A stretch of DNA of 64,000 nt from Paenibacillus_S vulneris (GCF_039543185.1 NZ_BAABJG010000006.1:248001-312000), one strand, 5' to 3'. Counted from the first letter of the stretch, positions 1 through 8,223 are shown. A program made the numbers and translations. Notes: generated by a model from the sequence alone, not told the origin.

Positions 1-1
1 T

Positions 2-373
2 AAAGGCAGGAAGAAAACCTATGTTTTTTTATTTATGGGATGGACGCTATTGATTGCGTTAGGAGCGCTCGGCGCCAAGCTGTATACCGATCATTTGCGG
101 CAGCAGATCGCCGCGGAGATTGCGGTACAGACTGAGGCGCAGCTGAAGGCGGTCCAGGAAGACTACCAGAAGCAAATTGCGGAGCTGAAGGAAAGCGTCA
201 GCGGCGACCTTACGAAGATGCAGGGAAAGATCGATTCCTTGAACGAGCTGCTCGCCTTCACCAAGGATAGCGCCAATAACAAGACGGATAACAGCAACCA
301 GCTGTATACGCAGCTTAATGAAGTGAAGAAAAAGCTGGATGAGTTGAAGAAAAACCTGGATGTACTGCAATAA
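2..373 (+). CDS. Membrane-anchored coiled-coil protein, 5' end cut by window edge
   Basis: I do not recognise the family. The reading frame is open to the left edge. The first ATG inside the window (35) has no well-placed ribosome binding site and would cut off part of the hydrophobic segment, so the start probably lies upstream of base 1. The visible frame begins with a basic stretch (GRKK), then one membrane segment (about YVFLFMGWTLLIALGALGA), then a long charged alpha-helical region with heptad-like spacing (QIAELKESVSGDL, KKKLDELKKNL), as in a signal-anchored coiled coil. It ends 14 bases before the glycosidase-like gene, so the two are probably co-transcribed and may act together at the cell surface. 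Function is unknown. Confidence 0.6.
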   Translation, partial: KGRKKTYVFLFMGWTLLIALGALGAKLYTDHLRQQIAAEIAVQTEAQLKAVQEDYQKQIAELKESVSGDLTKMQGKIDSLNELLAFTKDSANNKTDNSNQLYTQLNEVKKKLDELKKNLDVLQ

Positions 374-387
374 GGAGACTTCATGAA

Positions 388-1464
388 ATGCATAATCCCA
401 TTCAACTTATAAATCGAACCCTCCTGCTGGCACTGGCGCCTTTTCTCGGTATGATGATTTTTTTACTTTGTTCCCAGGTTTCCGTCCAGCTTCCCGAATT
501 CCAGAGGTTTGCCAAAACCGATTTTTCGTTACAATCCCAATTGGAAGCATCGGGCAAGCAACTGGATAAGGCCAAGGAGGATGCAAGCCAGACCAAATCG
601 ACCATCGAGCGCTTCTTTCAGCTCTATGACAAGAGCGCTTCGGAAGTGACCGCTATGGTAGCGACGGCCGAGGCCGCATCCGCCAAGCCGAATGCTATTT
701 TCGACTCCCGGGTGGCCACCAAGCTTGGAGGCCAGGTCGCGAGACAAACCAGCAGCACCAATATTGATTTGAAGCTTTATAATTTCAGCGACAAGAACTA
801 TAAGGGCTATGCTTTGAAGGTAAATATGAAATCCGACAAAGCGATGAAGATGGTGCTCGGCAAGGATGCCGTGGGCGGAAGCGAGACGACCCTGGATGCC
901 GCCCGCCGCTACGGTGCTGTCGCCGGTATCAATGCAGGCGGATTTGCCGATGATAATAAATCGGGGAAACGATATCCTCTCAGCACGACCGTATATAACA
1001 GCAAATATGTGTATGGGTTTGAGCCGACGTTTGAGGATCTTGCGTTTATCGGGCTCAGTACGGACCGCAAGCTGATCGGCGGCAAATTCTCGCGCCAGGA
1101 GGATTTGGACAAGCTGAAGCCGGCCTTTGGCGCCACCTTCGTTCCTGTGCTGCTCCAAAACGGCAAGAAGCAAACGATTCCGCCGCAATGGCAAACCTCG
1201 CCTGCGCGGGCTCCGAGAACCGTGGTCGGCAACTTCAAGAATGACCAGCTGCTGTTTTTGGTCACGGACGGGTACGACGAGCGGGGCAATTCGGGAGCTA
1301 CGCTTGCAGAGCTGCAGGACAAGCTCATCCAGTTAGGCGTGAAGGATGCGTATAATCTGGATGGCGGCGGCTCCTCGAGTCTTATTTATGAGGGGCAGAT
1401 CATCAACCGTCCTTCTGATGGAAAACTACGTCCGTTACCGACGCATTTCTTGTTTTTTAAATAA
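388..1464 (+). CDS. Phosphodiester glycosidase family protein (NAGPA/DUF2233-like)
   Basis: A 358-residue exported or membrane-anchored protein. Residues 10-32 form an N-terminal hydrophobic segment, followed by a short helical linker. The C-terminal two thirds match the phosphodiester glycosidase (NAGPA) domain found in exopolysaccharide-related proteins. The recognisable motifs are GINAGGF near residue 180, LVTDGYDERG, and the terminal NLDGGGSSSL motif that carries the family's catalytic and ligand-contact residues. The family hydrolyses or modifies sugar-1-phosphodiester linkages, but the substrate in this organism is unknown. AAGGAG at 372-377 serves the ATG at 388. An ATG at 383 is in another frame and stops quickly. 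It probably forms an operon with the coiled-coil protein upstream. Confidence 0.85.
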   Translation: MHNPIQLINRTLLLALAPFLGMMIFLLCSQVSVQLPEFQRFAKTDFSLQSQLEASGKQLDKAKEDASQTKSTIERFFQLYDKSASEVTAMVATAEAASAKPNAIFDSRVATKLGGQVARQTSSTNIDLKLYNFSDKNYKGYALKVNMKSDKAMKMVLGKDAVGGSETTLDAARRYGAVAGINAGGFADDNKSGKRYPLSTTVYNSKYVYGFEPTFEDLAFIGLSTDRKLIGGKFSRQEDLDKLKPAFGATFVPVLLQNGKKQTIPPQWQTSPARAPRTVVGNFKNDQLLFLVTDGYDERGNSGATLAELQDKLIQLGVKDAYNLDGGGSSSLIYEGQIINRPSDGKLRPLPTHFLFFK

Positions 1465-1533
1465 ATGTTCACATTTTGGTAATATTTTTTTAGGCAGTGA
1501 TTGGTTATAATAAGGGGCAGGGGGTGCAGACTG

Positions 1534-1632
1534 ATGTCAGCAACATTTTGGATTGTCAACTTAGTCTTCTTGATGTTTCTCGTAGCTATGTGCACTGCAG
1601 CTTATAATGACGACAAGACGAAAGGTCTTTAA
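1534..1632 (+). CDS. Putative 32-residue single-span membrane peptide
   Basis: A short reading frame begins with an ATG behind a purine-rich ribosome binding site (AAGGGGCAGGGGG). It encodes a hydrophobic core (FWIVNLVFLMFLVAMC) followed by a charged tail ending DDKTKGL. A TATAAT-like -10 lies at 1506-1511, but its -35 is weak. The stop codon falls inside a terminator hairpin, so this looks like a self-contained mini-transcript. I do not recognise a family. It could be a small regulatory or toxin-like membrane peptide, or a chance ORF. Confidence 0.45.
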   Translation: MSATFWIVNLVFLMFLVAMCTAAYNDDKTKGL

Positions 1633-1646
1633 TCCTAAGGGCCTTT
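1621..1646 (+). terminator. Hairpin overlapping the end of the 32-residue ORF
   Basis: An 11-bp stem (1621-1631 with 1636-1646, two G-U pairs) and a 4-nt loop are followed by CTTG. The left arm forms the last codons and stop of the small ORF. It probably ends that transcript, although the U tract is weak. Confidence 0.55.
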
Positions 1647-1696
1647 CTTGAGATCATGATGAGATAACCTACCGTTTCGAACTATCGATAACGAAT

Positions 1697-1738
1697 GAAA
1701 AAAAGCATCACGCTCCTTAATTCAAGGACGTGATGCTT
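1697..1738 (-). terminator. Intrinsic terminator of the AbrB-like gene
   Basis: AAGCATCACG (1703-1712) pairs with CGTGATGCTT (1729-1738), with a further CTCC/GGAG-like inner part. Read on the minus strand, the hairpin is followed by a run of seven T. It lies 25 bases past the stop of the AbrB-like gene. Confidence 0.85.
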
Positions 1739-1763
1739 TCTGCTTTTTATCTCCTGCAGCCCT

Positions 1764-2009
1764 CTATTTCAGAACGCTCATTTCGCCTAAACATTCGGCG
1801 CAAATGTGACGCTCCTTAAACTCACTGACCTGCTCCATCGAGCTGCAGAACACACAGCGCGGACGATATCTCTCCAAAATAATGTGATCTCCGCTAACTA
1901 ATATTTCAACAGGGTCGCCTTCATTCATCTGATAGCGTTTACGCAGCGACTTCGGAAGTACGATACGGCCCAACTGATCTACTTTTCTAACTACACCTGC
2001 CGGTTTCAT
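1764..2009 (-). CDS. AbrB/SpoVT-type transition-state regulator with C-terminal CxxC pairs
   Basis: An 81-residue DNA-binding protein. Residues 1-50 are a swapped-hairpin AbrB domain (GVVRKVDQLGRIVLPKSLRKR, then a beta-rich DPVEILVSGDHIILERY). In place of the usual AbrB multimerisation domain, the C-terminus carries CVFC and CAEC pairs, which look like a small zinc-binding knuckle. The ATG at 2009 is preferred over the GTG three bases earlier because GAGGTG is then 8 bases upstream. It is a single-gene transcript with its own terminator. By family it represses transition-state or sporulation genes; the targets are not visible here. Confidence 0.85.
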   Translation of the reverse strand: MKPAGVVRKVDQLGRIVLPKSLRKRYQMNEGDPVEILVSGDHIILERYRPRCVFCSSMEQVSEFKERHICAECLGEMSVLK

Positions 2010-2140
2010 CACTAATTCACCTCACTTTCCACAACAAAAAGAACCTTATAACCAAGCCCGGATACGTACAAAAGCTTGTCTTTATACTATTCGTGGCTTG
2101 TGTCAAAATTCCTGCCATATCCCCCTTAATTGTTTGTAAT

Positions 2141-2605
2141 TTAAGTAAGGCCTGGGAACCCGTTTTGACGTAAAGCTTCATATAAAATGATAGCCGCTGA
2201 ATTGGATAAATTCAGAGAACGGACCGCATCCGACATCGGCATGCGCATCAGCTGTTCCGGGTGCTCCGCCAAAATCTCGGGTGCCAGCCCCTTCGTTTCC
2301 TTACCGAAGACAAGGAAATCTCCGTCCTGGAATGTAAAATCTGTGTAAACGCGGCTTGCCTTGGTCGTGGCAAAGAAGAAGCGCCCGTCCTTATATTTAT
2401 CCTTCACTTCCTGAAAGGAATCATGATATTCGAGCTTTACGGAATGCCAGTAATCCAGCCCCGCACGCTTTAGAGTCCTATCATCCGTGTTGAAGCCAAG
2501 CGGTCTTACCAGATGCAGCCACGTTCCTGTCGCTGCGCATGTTCTTGAAATGTTGCCCGTATTGGCCGGAATTTCCGGTTCCACTAGTACAATATGAAAT
2601 GCCAT
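2141..2605 (-). CDS. trmL: tRNA (cytidine/uridine(34)-2'-O)-methyltransferase TrmL
   Basis: A 154-residue SPOUT-fold methyltransferase of the YibK/CspR group. It transfers a methyl group from SAM to the 2'-OH of the wobble nucleotide of tRNA-Leu isoacceptors. Visible family motifs are the N-terminal EPEIPANTGNISRTCAATG, the central LVFGKETKGLAPEIL and the C-terminal knot segment MPMSDAVRSLNLSNSAAIILYEALRQ. Length is normal for a stand-alone SPOUT dimer. GAGGTG lies 10 bases before the ATG. It is divergent from the PhoP-like regulator gene and appears monocistronic. Confidence 0.93.
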   Translation of the reverse strand: MAFHIVLVEPEIPANTGNISRTCAATGTWLHLVRPLGFNTDDRTLKRAGLDYWHSVKLEYHDSFQEVKDKYKDGRFFFATTKASRVYTDFTFQDGDFLVFGKETKGLAPEILAEHPEQLMRMPMSDAVRSLNLSNSAAIILYEALRQNGFPGLT

Positions 2606-2662
2606 AGCTCAATCGTCACCTCGTTTGTTCTACCTTACTATTTTATACATAAGCCGTGAGAT

Positions 2663-2701
2663 TTAACATTCACTTTACCTATCCTTAATATGCGGTTGAT
2701 A
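2663..2701 (+). promoter_or_regulatory. Four Pho-box-like direct repeats (candidate PhoP autoregulatory site)
   Basis: TTAACA (2663), TTTACC (2674), TTAATA (2685) and TTGATA (2696) are spaced exactly 11 bases apart with 5-base gaps. This is the arrangement known for Bacillus PhoP core boxes (repeats of TT(A/T/C)ACA). The last repeat could double as a -35, with AACTAT at 2719-2724 as a -10 at 17-base spacing. It lies just upstream of a PhoP-like regulator gene. Confidence 0.7.
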
Positions 2702-2756
2702 GAAGCCTGCCATAATAGAACTATCAAGCGCTAACCTACAAAAGGAGATTCGAAGG

Positions 2757-3470
2757 ATGAAGAAGAAAATTCTTGTTGTTGACGACGAACCTTCCATTTC
2801 GATGCTTATAGAATTTAACCTGAAGCTGGTAGGCTTCGAGGTACACTGCGTATATGACGGCGAAGCTGTATTCCAAGCCATTCAACATTTTCGGCCCGAT
2901 GTGATCGTACTGGACCTGATGCTGCCCAAAATGGATGGTATTCAAGTTTGCCGCAAGCTGCGTGAACAAAACAACCTGGTTCCCATTATTATGCTGACCG
3001 CGATGCAGGACTTATCGGATAAAATTGCCGGTCTTGATAACGGCGCCGACGATTATATGACCAAGCCGTTCAGTCCCCAGGAATTGATTTCCCGTATTCA
3101 GGCAATTTTGCGCCGTCTGCAGACCCTTCCGTCCACTGTAGAGAATGCACCCCTTACGGTGGGGCAAATCGAGATTCAAGCCGACCAGCGGGAGGTTACC
3201 TTACGCGGCCAAACGATAGAGCTTACGCCTAAGGAATTTGACCTGCTTCTGTTCTTATGCAAGCACCGCGGCAAAGTACTGAGCCGCCAGCAGCTGCTTC
3301 ACGGCGTATGGGATTATCACTTTCTCGGCGATACGCGGATTGTGGACGTCCATATTAGCCATCTGCGGGATAAAATTGAGCACAACGCGCGAAATCCTGA
3401 ATACATTGTCACTATTCGGAATGTCGGCTACAAGCTGACCGAACCAGCCATGAAGGAGTCTCTCGCCTAA
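2757..3470 (+). CDS. OmpR/PhoP-family response regulator, orphan
   Basis: A 237-residue regulator. The receiver domain spans about residues 3-115, with acidic pocket DDE at 9-11, phospho-acceptor Asp in VLDLMLPKMDG, Thr in MLTA and Lys in TKPFSP. The winged-helix DNA-binding domain spans about 135-230 (ELTPKEFDLLLFL, GDTRIVDVHISHLRDKIE, TIRNVGYKL). It is very close in sequence to B. subtilis PhoP. Unlike that locus, no histidine kinase gene follows: serC lies head-on after the terminator, so the partner kinase must be encoded elsewhere. AAAGGAG precedes the ATG. Four Pho-box-like repeats upstream suggest autoregulation and support a phosphate-response role. Confidence 0.88.
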   Translation: MKKKILVVDDEPSISMLIEFNLKLVGFEVHCVYDGEAVFQAIQHFRPDVIVLDLMLPKMDGIQVCRKLREQNNLVPIIMLTAMQDLSDKIAGLDNGADDYMTKPFSPQELISRIQAILRRLQTLPSTVENAPLTVGQIEIQADQREVTLRGQTIELTPKEFDLLLFLCKHRGKVLSRQQLLHGVWDYHFLGDTRIVDVHISHLRDKIEHNARNPEYIVTIRNVGYKLTEPAMKESLA

Positions 3471-3486
3471 TCCGATTTTATTCGAT

Positions 3487-3530
3487 AAAAATGAGTGCCG
3501 CCTTACATGATGTAGCGGTGCTCATTTTTT
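3487..3530 (+). terminator. Intrinsic terminator of the PhoP-like regulator gene
   Basis: AATGAGTGCCGC (3490-3501) pairs with GCGGTGCTCATT (3515-3526), followed by a T run. Confidence 0.85.
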
Positions 3531-3549
3531 CTATGCCCATACCCCATTG

Positions 3550-3587
3550 CAAAAAGAAAGACAGTCCCCCTTGTGCAGTAAGGACTG
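3550..3587 (-). terminator. Probable terminator of serC
   Basis: CAGTCC (3562-3567) pairs with GGACTG (3582-3587). On the minus strand this is followed by TCTTTCTTTTTG. It lies just past the serC stop. Confidence 0.6.
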
Positions 3588-3599
3588 CCGCTTCCTCTA

Positions 3600-4688
3600 T
3601 TATCCATTGCGTTTTTGGAAATCGATCATATACTCAGCCAATGCTTTGCAAGCCTCGTAAGGAACTGCGTTATAAGCCGAAGCACGAATGCCGCCTACGC
3701 TGCGGTGTCCGGCCAAGCCAACGAAGTTATGCTGCTCGGATTCCTTCACGAATTTCTTCTCCAGCTCTTCGCTTGGGAGGCGGAAGGTGATGTTCATGAT
3801 CGAACGGCTGTCCTGATCAATGTTGCCGCTGTAGAAGCCGCCGCTGGCGTCAATAACATCGTACACGAGCTTGCTTTTCTCGATGTTGTTCTTCTCCATC
3901 GCAGCAACGCCGCCGTTGTTCTTAACCCATTTCAATACCAGGTTCACCATGTAGATGGAATGAACCGGAGGAGTATTGTACAGGGAGCTGTTCTTGGCAT
4001 GCGTCGTATAACGAAGCATGAAAGGAATGTGCTTCGGCTCCTCAGCCAGCAGGTCGTCGCGGATTACCGCTACGGTTACGCCGGATGGACCGAGGTTTTT
4101 TTGTGCGCCCGCATAGATCATCGCAAATTTGCTTGCATCGATCGGACGGCTCAAAATTCCACTCGTCATATCGCCGATCAAAGGAATGTCTCCCGTTTCA
4201 GGTATGTAGGAGAACTGCGAGCCCTCGATCGTGTTATTCGTCGTCATGTGGACATAGGCCGAGTTAGGATCAATATGGATGTCCTCCTGCTTAGGCAGGC
4301 TTCTCCATTTGCCTTCCTTGTTGGATGCCGCAATGACGGCTTCTCCTACCACTTTGCCTTCTTCATAAGCCTTCTCGGAGAAGCTGCCGGTGATGATGTA
4401 GCTGCCCACTTTACCTGGCTTCAGGAAGTTCATTGGAATAGTGGCGAATTGGGTGCTTGCGCCGCCGCCCATGAACAATGCTTTATATCCGGATTCAATT
4501 CCCAGAAGCTCCAGCAATAAAGCTTGCGTTTCCGCATTGATAGCTTCATACTCTTTGCTGCGATGGGAAATTTCCATCAAGGACATGCCAATTCCGTTAT
4601 AATCTACAAATTCCTGTTGAGCTTGCTGTAATACTTCCAACGGAAGAGCCGCAGGACCCGGGTTAAAATTATACGCTCGTTTCGTCAT
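3600..4688 (-). CDS. serC: Phosphoserine aminotransferase SerC
   Basis: A 362-residue class V aminotransferase. It converts 3-phosphohydroxypyruvate and glutamate to O-phosphoserine, the second step of serine synthesis, and in many bacteria also serves pyridoxal phosphate synthesis. Visible landmarks are the N-terminal NFNPGPAALPLEVL, the phosphate-binding GGGASTQF, the PLP-lysine region YAGAQKNLGPSGVTV and the C-terminal HRSVGGIRASAYNA. Full family length. A GAAGGTG ribosome binding site precedes the ATG. It is transcribed alone, convergent with the PhoP-like regulator. No riboswitch or T-box was seen in the 177-base leader. Confidence 0.95.
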   Translation of the reverse strand: MTKRAYNFNPGPAALPLEVLQQAQQEFVDYNGIGMSLMEISHRSKEYEAINAETQALLLELLGIESGYKALFMGGGASTQFATIPMNFLKPGKVGSYIITGSFSEKAYEEGKVVGEAVIAASNKEGKWRSLPKQEDIHIDPNSAYVHMTTNNTIEGSQFSYIPETGDIPLIGDMTSGILSRPIDASKFAMIYAGAQKNLGPSGVTVAVIRDDLLAEEPKHIPFMLRYTTHAKNSSLYNTPPVHSIYMVNLVLKWVKNNGGVAAMEKNNIEKSKLVYDVIDASGGFYSGNIDQDSRSIMNITFRLPSEELEKKFVKESEQHNFVGLAGHRSVGGIRASAYNAVPYEACKALAEYMIDFQKRNG

Positions 4689-4865
4689 GGTTTCACACCT
4701 TCACCTTGTTATTAGCATCAGCATCTTTTGATTTGATATAGGTATGATAGCAAAGTTTGTCCTAATCCATCAAGTAGTTATGCTCATTCTTCACATCATT
4801 GATACATATTTCACAAAGAGCCGGATATCTTAATTTCAAAGAACAAGAAATAAAGGGGGATTGGC

Positions 4866-5441
4866 ATGAGCACAGACAGATTGTTTATAGCTATACCGTT
4901 CAATACCGCTGAACGTTCCTTCCTGCAAAGAGAGATGGACGAGCTTCGGGCGAGCCGTTCATTTAGAAAATGGGTTCATCCCGAAGACCTGCATATTACG
5001 CTGTGCTTCCTGGGAGATACCGACCCGCAGACGGCCGAACAAGTGAAGAGCTCCCTCACCTCTCTAACTAAGCCGATACGTCCGTTCCGCTTGCAATTTG
5101 GGGGGCTGGGTACGTTCGGTAAGCCGGATGCCCCTTCTATACTGTGGAAGGGACTGAGCGGCCAAATGGAGCCGTTACGGCAGCTTCAAGCCCGCATCGT
5201 GCAGGCCATGGAGCCTCTAGGCTTTCAGCCTGAAAACCGTCCTTATAGACCGCATATTACCCTTGCCAAAAAATATACGGGTGAAGCCCCCTATACAGAA
5301 GTCCCTCTCCCGGATATTGAAGGGTCTAATGGGGAATCCGCATCGTGGACCGTCGATCGTATTGTTTTGTTCCGCACCCATATGTACCGGCAGCCTATGT
5401 ACGAAACCATCGGTATCTATCCGCTGGAAGGCTCTTTGTAA
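4866..5441 (+). CDS. thpR: RNA 2',3'-cyclic phosphodiesterase ThpR (LigT family)
   Basis: A 191-residue 2H phosphoesterase that opens 2',3'-cyclic phosphate ends of RNA. Both HxTx catalytic motifs are present: HITLCFLGD near residue 45 and HITLAKKY near residue 131. Length is typical. AAAGGGGGA lies 8 bases before the ATG. It is monocistronic, divergent from serC, and ends at a strong bidirectional hairpin. Confidence 0.92.
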   Translation: MSTDRLFIAIPFNTAERSFLQREMDELRASRSFRKWVHPEDLHITLCFLGDTDPQTAEQVKSSLTSLTKPIRPFRLQFGGLGTFGKPDAPSILWKGLSGQMEPLRQLQARIVQAMEPLGFQPENRPYRPHITLAKKYTGEAPYTEVPLPDIEGSNGESASWTVDRIVLFRTHMYRQPMYETIGIYPLEGSL

Positions 5442-5456
5442 CCCGACCTTCATGCA

Positions 5457-5492
5457 AAAACCGATCAAGCCCCAAAGGACAGGATCGGTTTT
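5457..5492 (+). terminator. Bidirectional terminator between thpR and the DUF1501 gene
   Basis: AAAACCGATC (5457-5466) pairs with GATCGGTTTT (5483-5492). The A-rich left arm also makes it usable on the minus strand, where the DUF1501 gene ends at 5510. Confidence 0.85.
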
Positions 5493-5509
5493 ATCCTTTT
5501 AATATAAAA

Positions 5510-6751
5510 TCAAATAAAGGCCAAACTTTCGAAGGAGCCCTTCACGACGCTCCCGGCATCGCCCTTGAGCCAGTTATTTACCAATGTATAATAAACAGAG
5601 CGGAAATCGACCTCGTACTTCAAGTCTCCGTTATCCAGATTAGTGAGGCTTGGCATGACTCCGTACATACCGCCCTTCACCTTGCCGCCCAGAACAAATA
5701 CCGGGGCCGCGGTTCCGTGATCCGTTCCTCCATTGCCGTTCTCCTTCACTCTTCGGCCGAATTCGGAGAAGGCCATCGTGACGACACGATCCTGCAGCCC
5801 CTGCGCCTCCAGATCCTTATAGAACGTACCAATCGCTTCGTCCAACTGCTTCAGCAGCTTCGCATGCTGCTCCTTCTCCTGGGCATGATCGTCGAATCCG
5901 CCCAATTCTACATAAAACACCCGGGTTCCCGACTGACCCGACAGCAGCTTGGAAACGAGCTGAAGGTCGCGCGCAATGCCCGATTTGGGATACTCCACCT
6001 TGTTCTGGTACCCGCTCGTCAAGCTGTGAATGGCTTCCACGCTCTGATAGGCATCGGCTCCCCGTCGGCAGGTCACCTTGATTTGCGTTCCTTGGCGATT
6101 CGGATCGTACATATCAATAAAGGCTTTGGCTAACCGGTTTTGCTCAGCCTTCGGCGTTTTGGGATCAAACATCGTATAGGTTTCTACCGATTGAATGACA
6201 GGAACGTTAATCGTATCGGAATGAAACGCCTTGTTCGCGTTATTCCCGATCTGGAGCGCCTTGAGCGGGTTCCTCGATTGGGCCAGTGAAGACTCCACAT
6301 ACCGTGCCAGCCATCCCGACCGTATGTATTTCTCCGGCTCCGCCGTTTGCCATATTTCCATGGAACGAAAATGCGAGTGATCCGGCTTGGGGTATCCCAC
6401 GCCTTGAATAATCGCCAGCTTGCCGTTCTTATACAGCTCGTTCAACCGGGTCAGGCTCGGATGAAGGCCTACCTCATTATTAATGGCAAGCACTTCATTC
6501 TCCATAATTTTGAGCGTCGGGCGAGCGTCAAAATACCCCCCCATGCCGTAAGGAATGAGTGTATTAATTCCGTCATTGCCACCGGACAGCTGAATGACGA
6601 CGAGGACCGGCGCATCGATATTTTGCGGCTGATCCTCTGAAGCACTGCTCAGCGGAGAGCCGTCCTGTGCGAAAATCATCGGTCCTCCCAACCCGAGCGT
6701 GGCCAGCAAAGCCGTTCCTTTTAACAAAAAATCCCTTCTTGTCAGCTTCAT
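5510..6751 (-). CDS. DUF1501 family protein with Tat signal peptide
   Basis: A 413-residue secreted protein of the DUF1501 family, which has an alkaline-phosphatase/sulfatase-like fold and no established activity. The chosen ATG (6751) follows AGGGGGA and starts at MKLTRRDFLLKG, a twin-arginine signal followed by a hydrophobic stretch. The frame is open another 63 residues upstream, but that part runs into the DUF1800 gene. Family landmarks are VVIQLSGGNDGINTLIPY, HFRSMEIWQTA, VELGGFDDHAQEKEQHAKLL and AFSEFGRRVKENGNGGTDHGTA. It lies 17 bases behind the DUF1800 gene, an arrangement repeated in many bacteria. Tat export suggests it folds in the cytoplasm before secretion. Confidence 0.9.
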   Translation of the reverse strand: MKLTRRDFLLKGTALLATLGLGGPMIFAQDGSPLSSASEDQPQNIDAPVLVVIQLSGGNDGINTLIPYGMGGYFDARPTLKIMENEVLAINNEVGLHPSLTRLNELYKNGKLAIIQGVGYPKPDHSHFRSMEIWQTAEPEKYIRSGWLARYVESSLAQSRNPLKALQIGNNANKAFHSDTINVPVIQSVETYTMFDPKTPKAEQNRLAKAFIDMYDPNRQGTQIKVTCRRGADAYQSVEAIHSLTSGYQNKVEYPKSGIARDLQLVSKLLSGQSGTRVFYVELGGFDDHAQEKEQHAKLLKQLDEAIGTFYKDLEAQGLQDRVVTMAFSEFGRRVKENGNGGTDHGTAAPVFVLGGKVKGGMYGVMPSLTNLDNGDLKYEVDFRSVYYTLVNNWLKGDAGSVVKGSFESLAFI

Positions 6752-6768
6752 TCCGCCCTCACTCCCCC

Positions 6769-8085
6769 TTATTTCATCTGTGCTTCCGGACTGATCATTA
6801 TGAGCTGAAGCAGCCCTTTCATCCCTGCGGCTTTTTGTGCCGAATGTACGAAGGTATCCTCCGCGTATTTCGTAAGTACTTGTGCGGTCTGTTCCCCGAG
6901 ATACCATACACCCGCATTTTGCGCAAATTGATGCACCCAATCCTCGGCTGTTGCTTCCGCATCCAGCTTATAGTCGTTCCCGCCAAACAGCGCATTGTTA
7001 ATGCGTTTGGCTACCGATTCGGCGAACAGGTACCGCGCCAGCAAGCTGGTTGACATTAGCCAAGTGGCTCCGCCTCTCCAGCCGGCCACATCGGGCGGCA
7101 GGTACAGCTCCTGCCCCATCTTCCTGGAAGCCTGGGCGAAGCCTTTGGACATGGGAATGCGGAACGCTCGAAGAATCCCCACGACGTATTCAACAGGCGT
7201 CTTGACCAAGCTCCCCTGATACTTGGAATCGTAGAACGTGTCGGACAAGAACAGCTTCGACAGCACCTCGCCCACGTTATTCGATTCGGCGAAATCGGCC
7301 GCCACCTGTTGGACCCATTCCTCCGGCGGATCATCCACAGCAAAAAACTTCAGCAGCTTGGTCGCCATAAAGTGATGGAGCGCCTCTTGATTAAACAGCA
7401 CGTCAATGGTGCTGCTCTCATCGAAATTCCCTTTCTCTCCGAGAATGGTCTTGGTGCCGCCATCGTGCTGGCCTTTGTTGAATTTCAGCTCATCCTTCTG
7501 CTTGCTGTAGGACCAACCGGTAAAAGCACGTGCCGCTTCCCTGATGTCCTGCTCCGTATAATTGCCGATCCCCAGGGTGAACAGCTCCATTACCTCGCGG
7601 GCATAGTTTTCGTTGGGCTTCCCCTTCTTGTTATTGTTGGAATCCAGATACAGCATCATTGCAGGATCCTTGCCGACCTCCAGCACCAGATCATGAAAGC
7701 TGCCTAGGGCATATTTCCGGAAAAGCTCGTTCTGCCTGACCATCAGCGAAACCTCCTTAACCTTCTGGTAGGAGGTGGCGAAATGACCATGCCAGAACAA
7801 GGCCATCTTTTCTATTAACGGCGCCTCCGATGTGACCATACGGTACAGCCAATACGTTTGATGGTCCCCGATAGAATCCGCCTTCAGCTCCTTGCCGTCG
7901 GCCTTGACCTGAGCAAGCGGCAGCAGCTCGCTCCCGCCCCCGGTTAACGCTTCTCCTGCGAGGATCCGCCGGACCGTTTCTTCCTTTCCCAATTCAATGC
8001 AAACGCTAACATCCCGTTTATCCACATAGAAGCCTGTACGGCTTAGCAGGTGCACAGCTTCCTTCTCCGTCCATGCTGCCCCCAT
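6769..8085 (-). CDS. DUF1800 family protein
   Basis: A 438-residue protein of the DUF1800 family, function unknown. Typical segments are AVHLLSRTGF at the N-terminus, LFWHGHFATSYQKV near residue 98, the NENYAREVMELFTLGIGNYTEQDIREAARAFTGW block near 155-190 and the C-terminal PPDVAGWRGGATWLMST. No signal peptide is visible, although the partner DUF1501 protein has a Tat signal; joint export as a complex is possible but unproven. The ribosome binding site (GGGTGGTG) is moderate. It is the first gene of the DUF1800-DUF1501 operon. Confidence 0.88.
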   Translation of the reverse strand: MGAAWTEKEAVHLLSRTGFYVDKRDVSVCIELGKEETVRRILAGEALTGGGSELLPLAQVKADGKELKADSIGDHQTYWLYRMVTSEAPLIEKMALFWHGHFATSYQKVKEVSLMVRQNELFRKYALGSFHDLVLEVGKDPAMMLYLDSNNNKKGKPNENYAREVMELFTLGIGNYTEQDIREAARAFTGWSYSKQKDELKFNKGQHDGGTKTILGEKGNFDESSTIDVLFNQEALHHFMATKLLKFFAVDDPPEEWVQQVAADFAESNNVGEVLSKLFLSDTFYDSKYQGSLVKTPVEYVVGILRAFRIPMSKGFAQASRKMGQELYLPPDVAGWRGGATWLMSTSLLARYLFAESVAKRINNALFGGNDYKLDAEATAEDWVHQFAQNAGVWYLGEQTAQVLTKYAEDTFVHSAQKAAGMKGLLQLIMISPEAQMK

Positions 8086-8159
8086 CTTCGCACCACCCGT
8101 TTCACTAGGTTTTATGCTTCTATTATAAGGAAGATTTATTACAAATCAGTGACGCGGCG

Positions 8160-8190
8160 TAAAAAAGAAAAAGACCGCTTCATGAGCGGT
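8160..8190 (-). terminator. Minus-strand terminator behind a 37-codon ORF
   Basis: GACCGCT and AGCGGTC (about 8172-8190) form a 7-bp GC-rich stem, followed on the minus strand by TTTTTCTTTTTT. It cannot serve glnA, which has its own terminator at 8896-8926, so it marks a separate minus-strand transcript or an attenuator ahead of the DUF1800 gene. Confidence 0.7.
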
Positions 8191-8223
8191 CATAGGTTGT
8201 TGTAAAACCATATGTAGCTTGTA

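Noticed and set aside
4689..4865. Possible riboswitch between serC and thpR
   Set aside because: No conserved core or terminator was found; it reads as an ordinary divergent promoter region.
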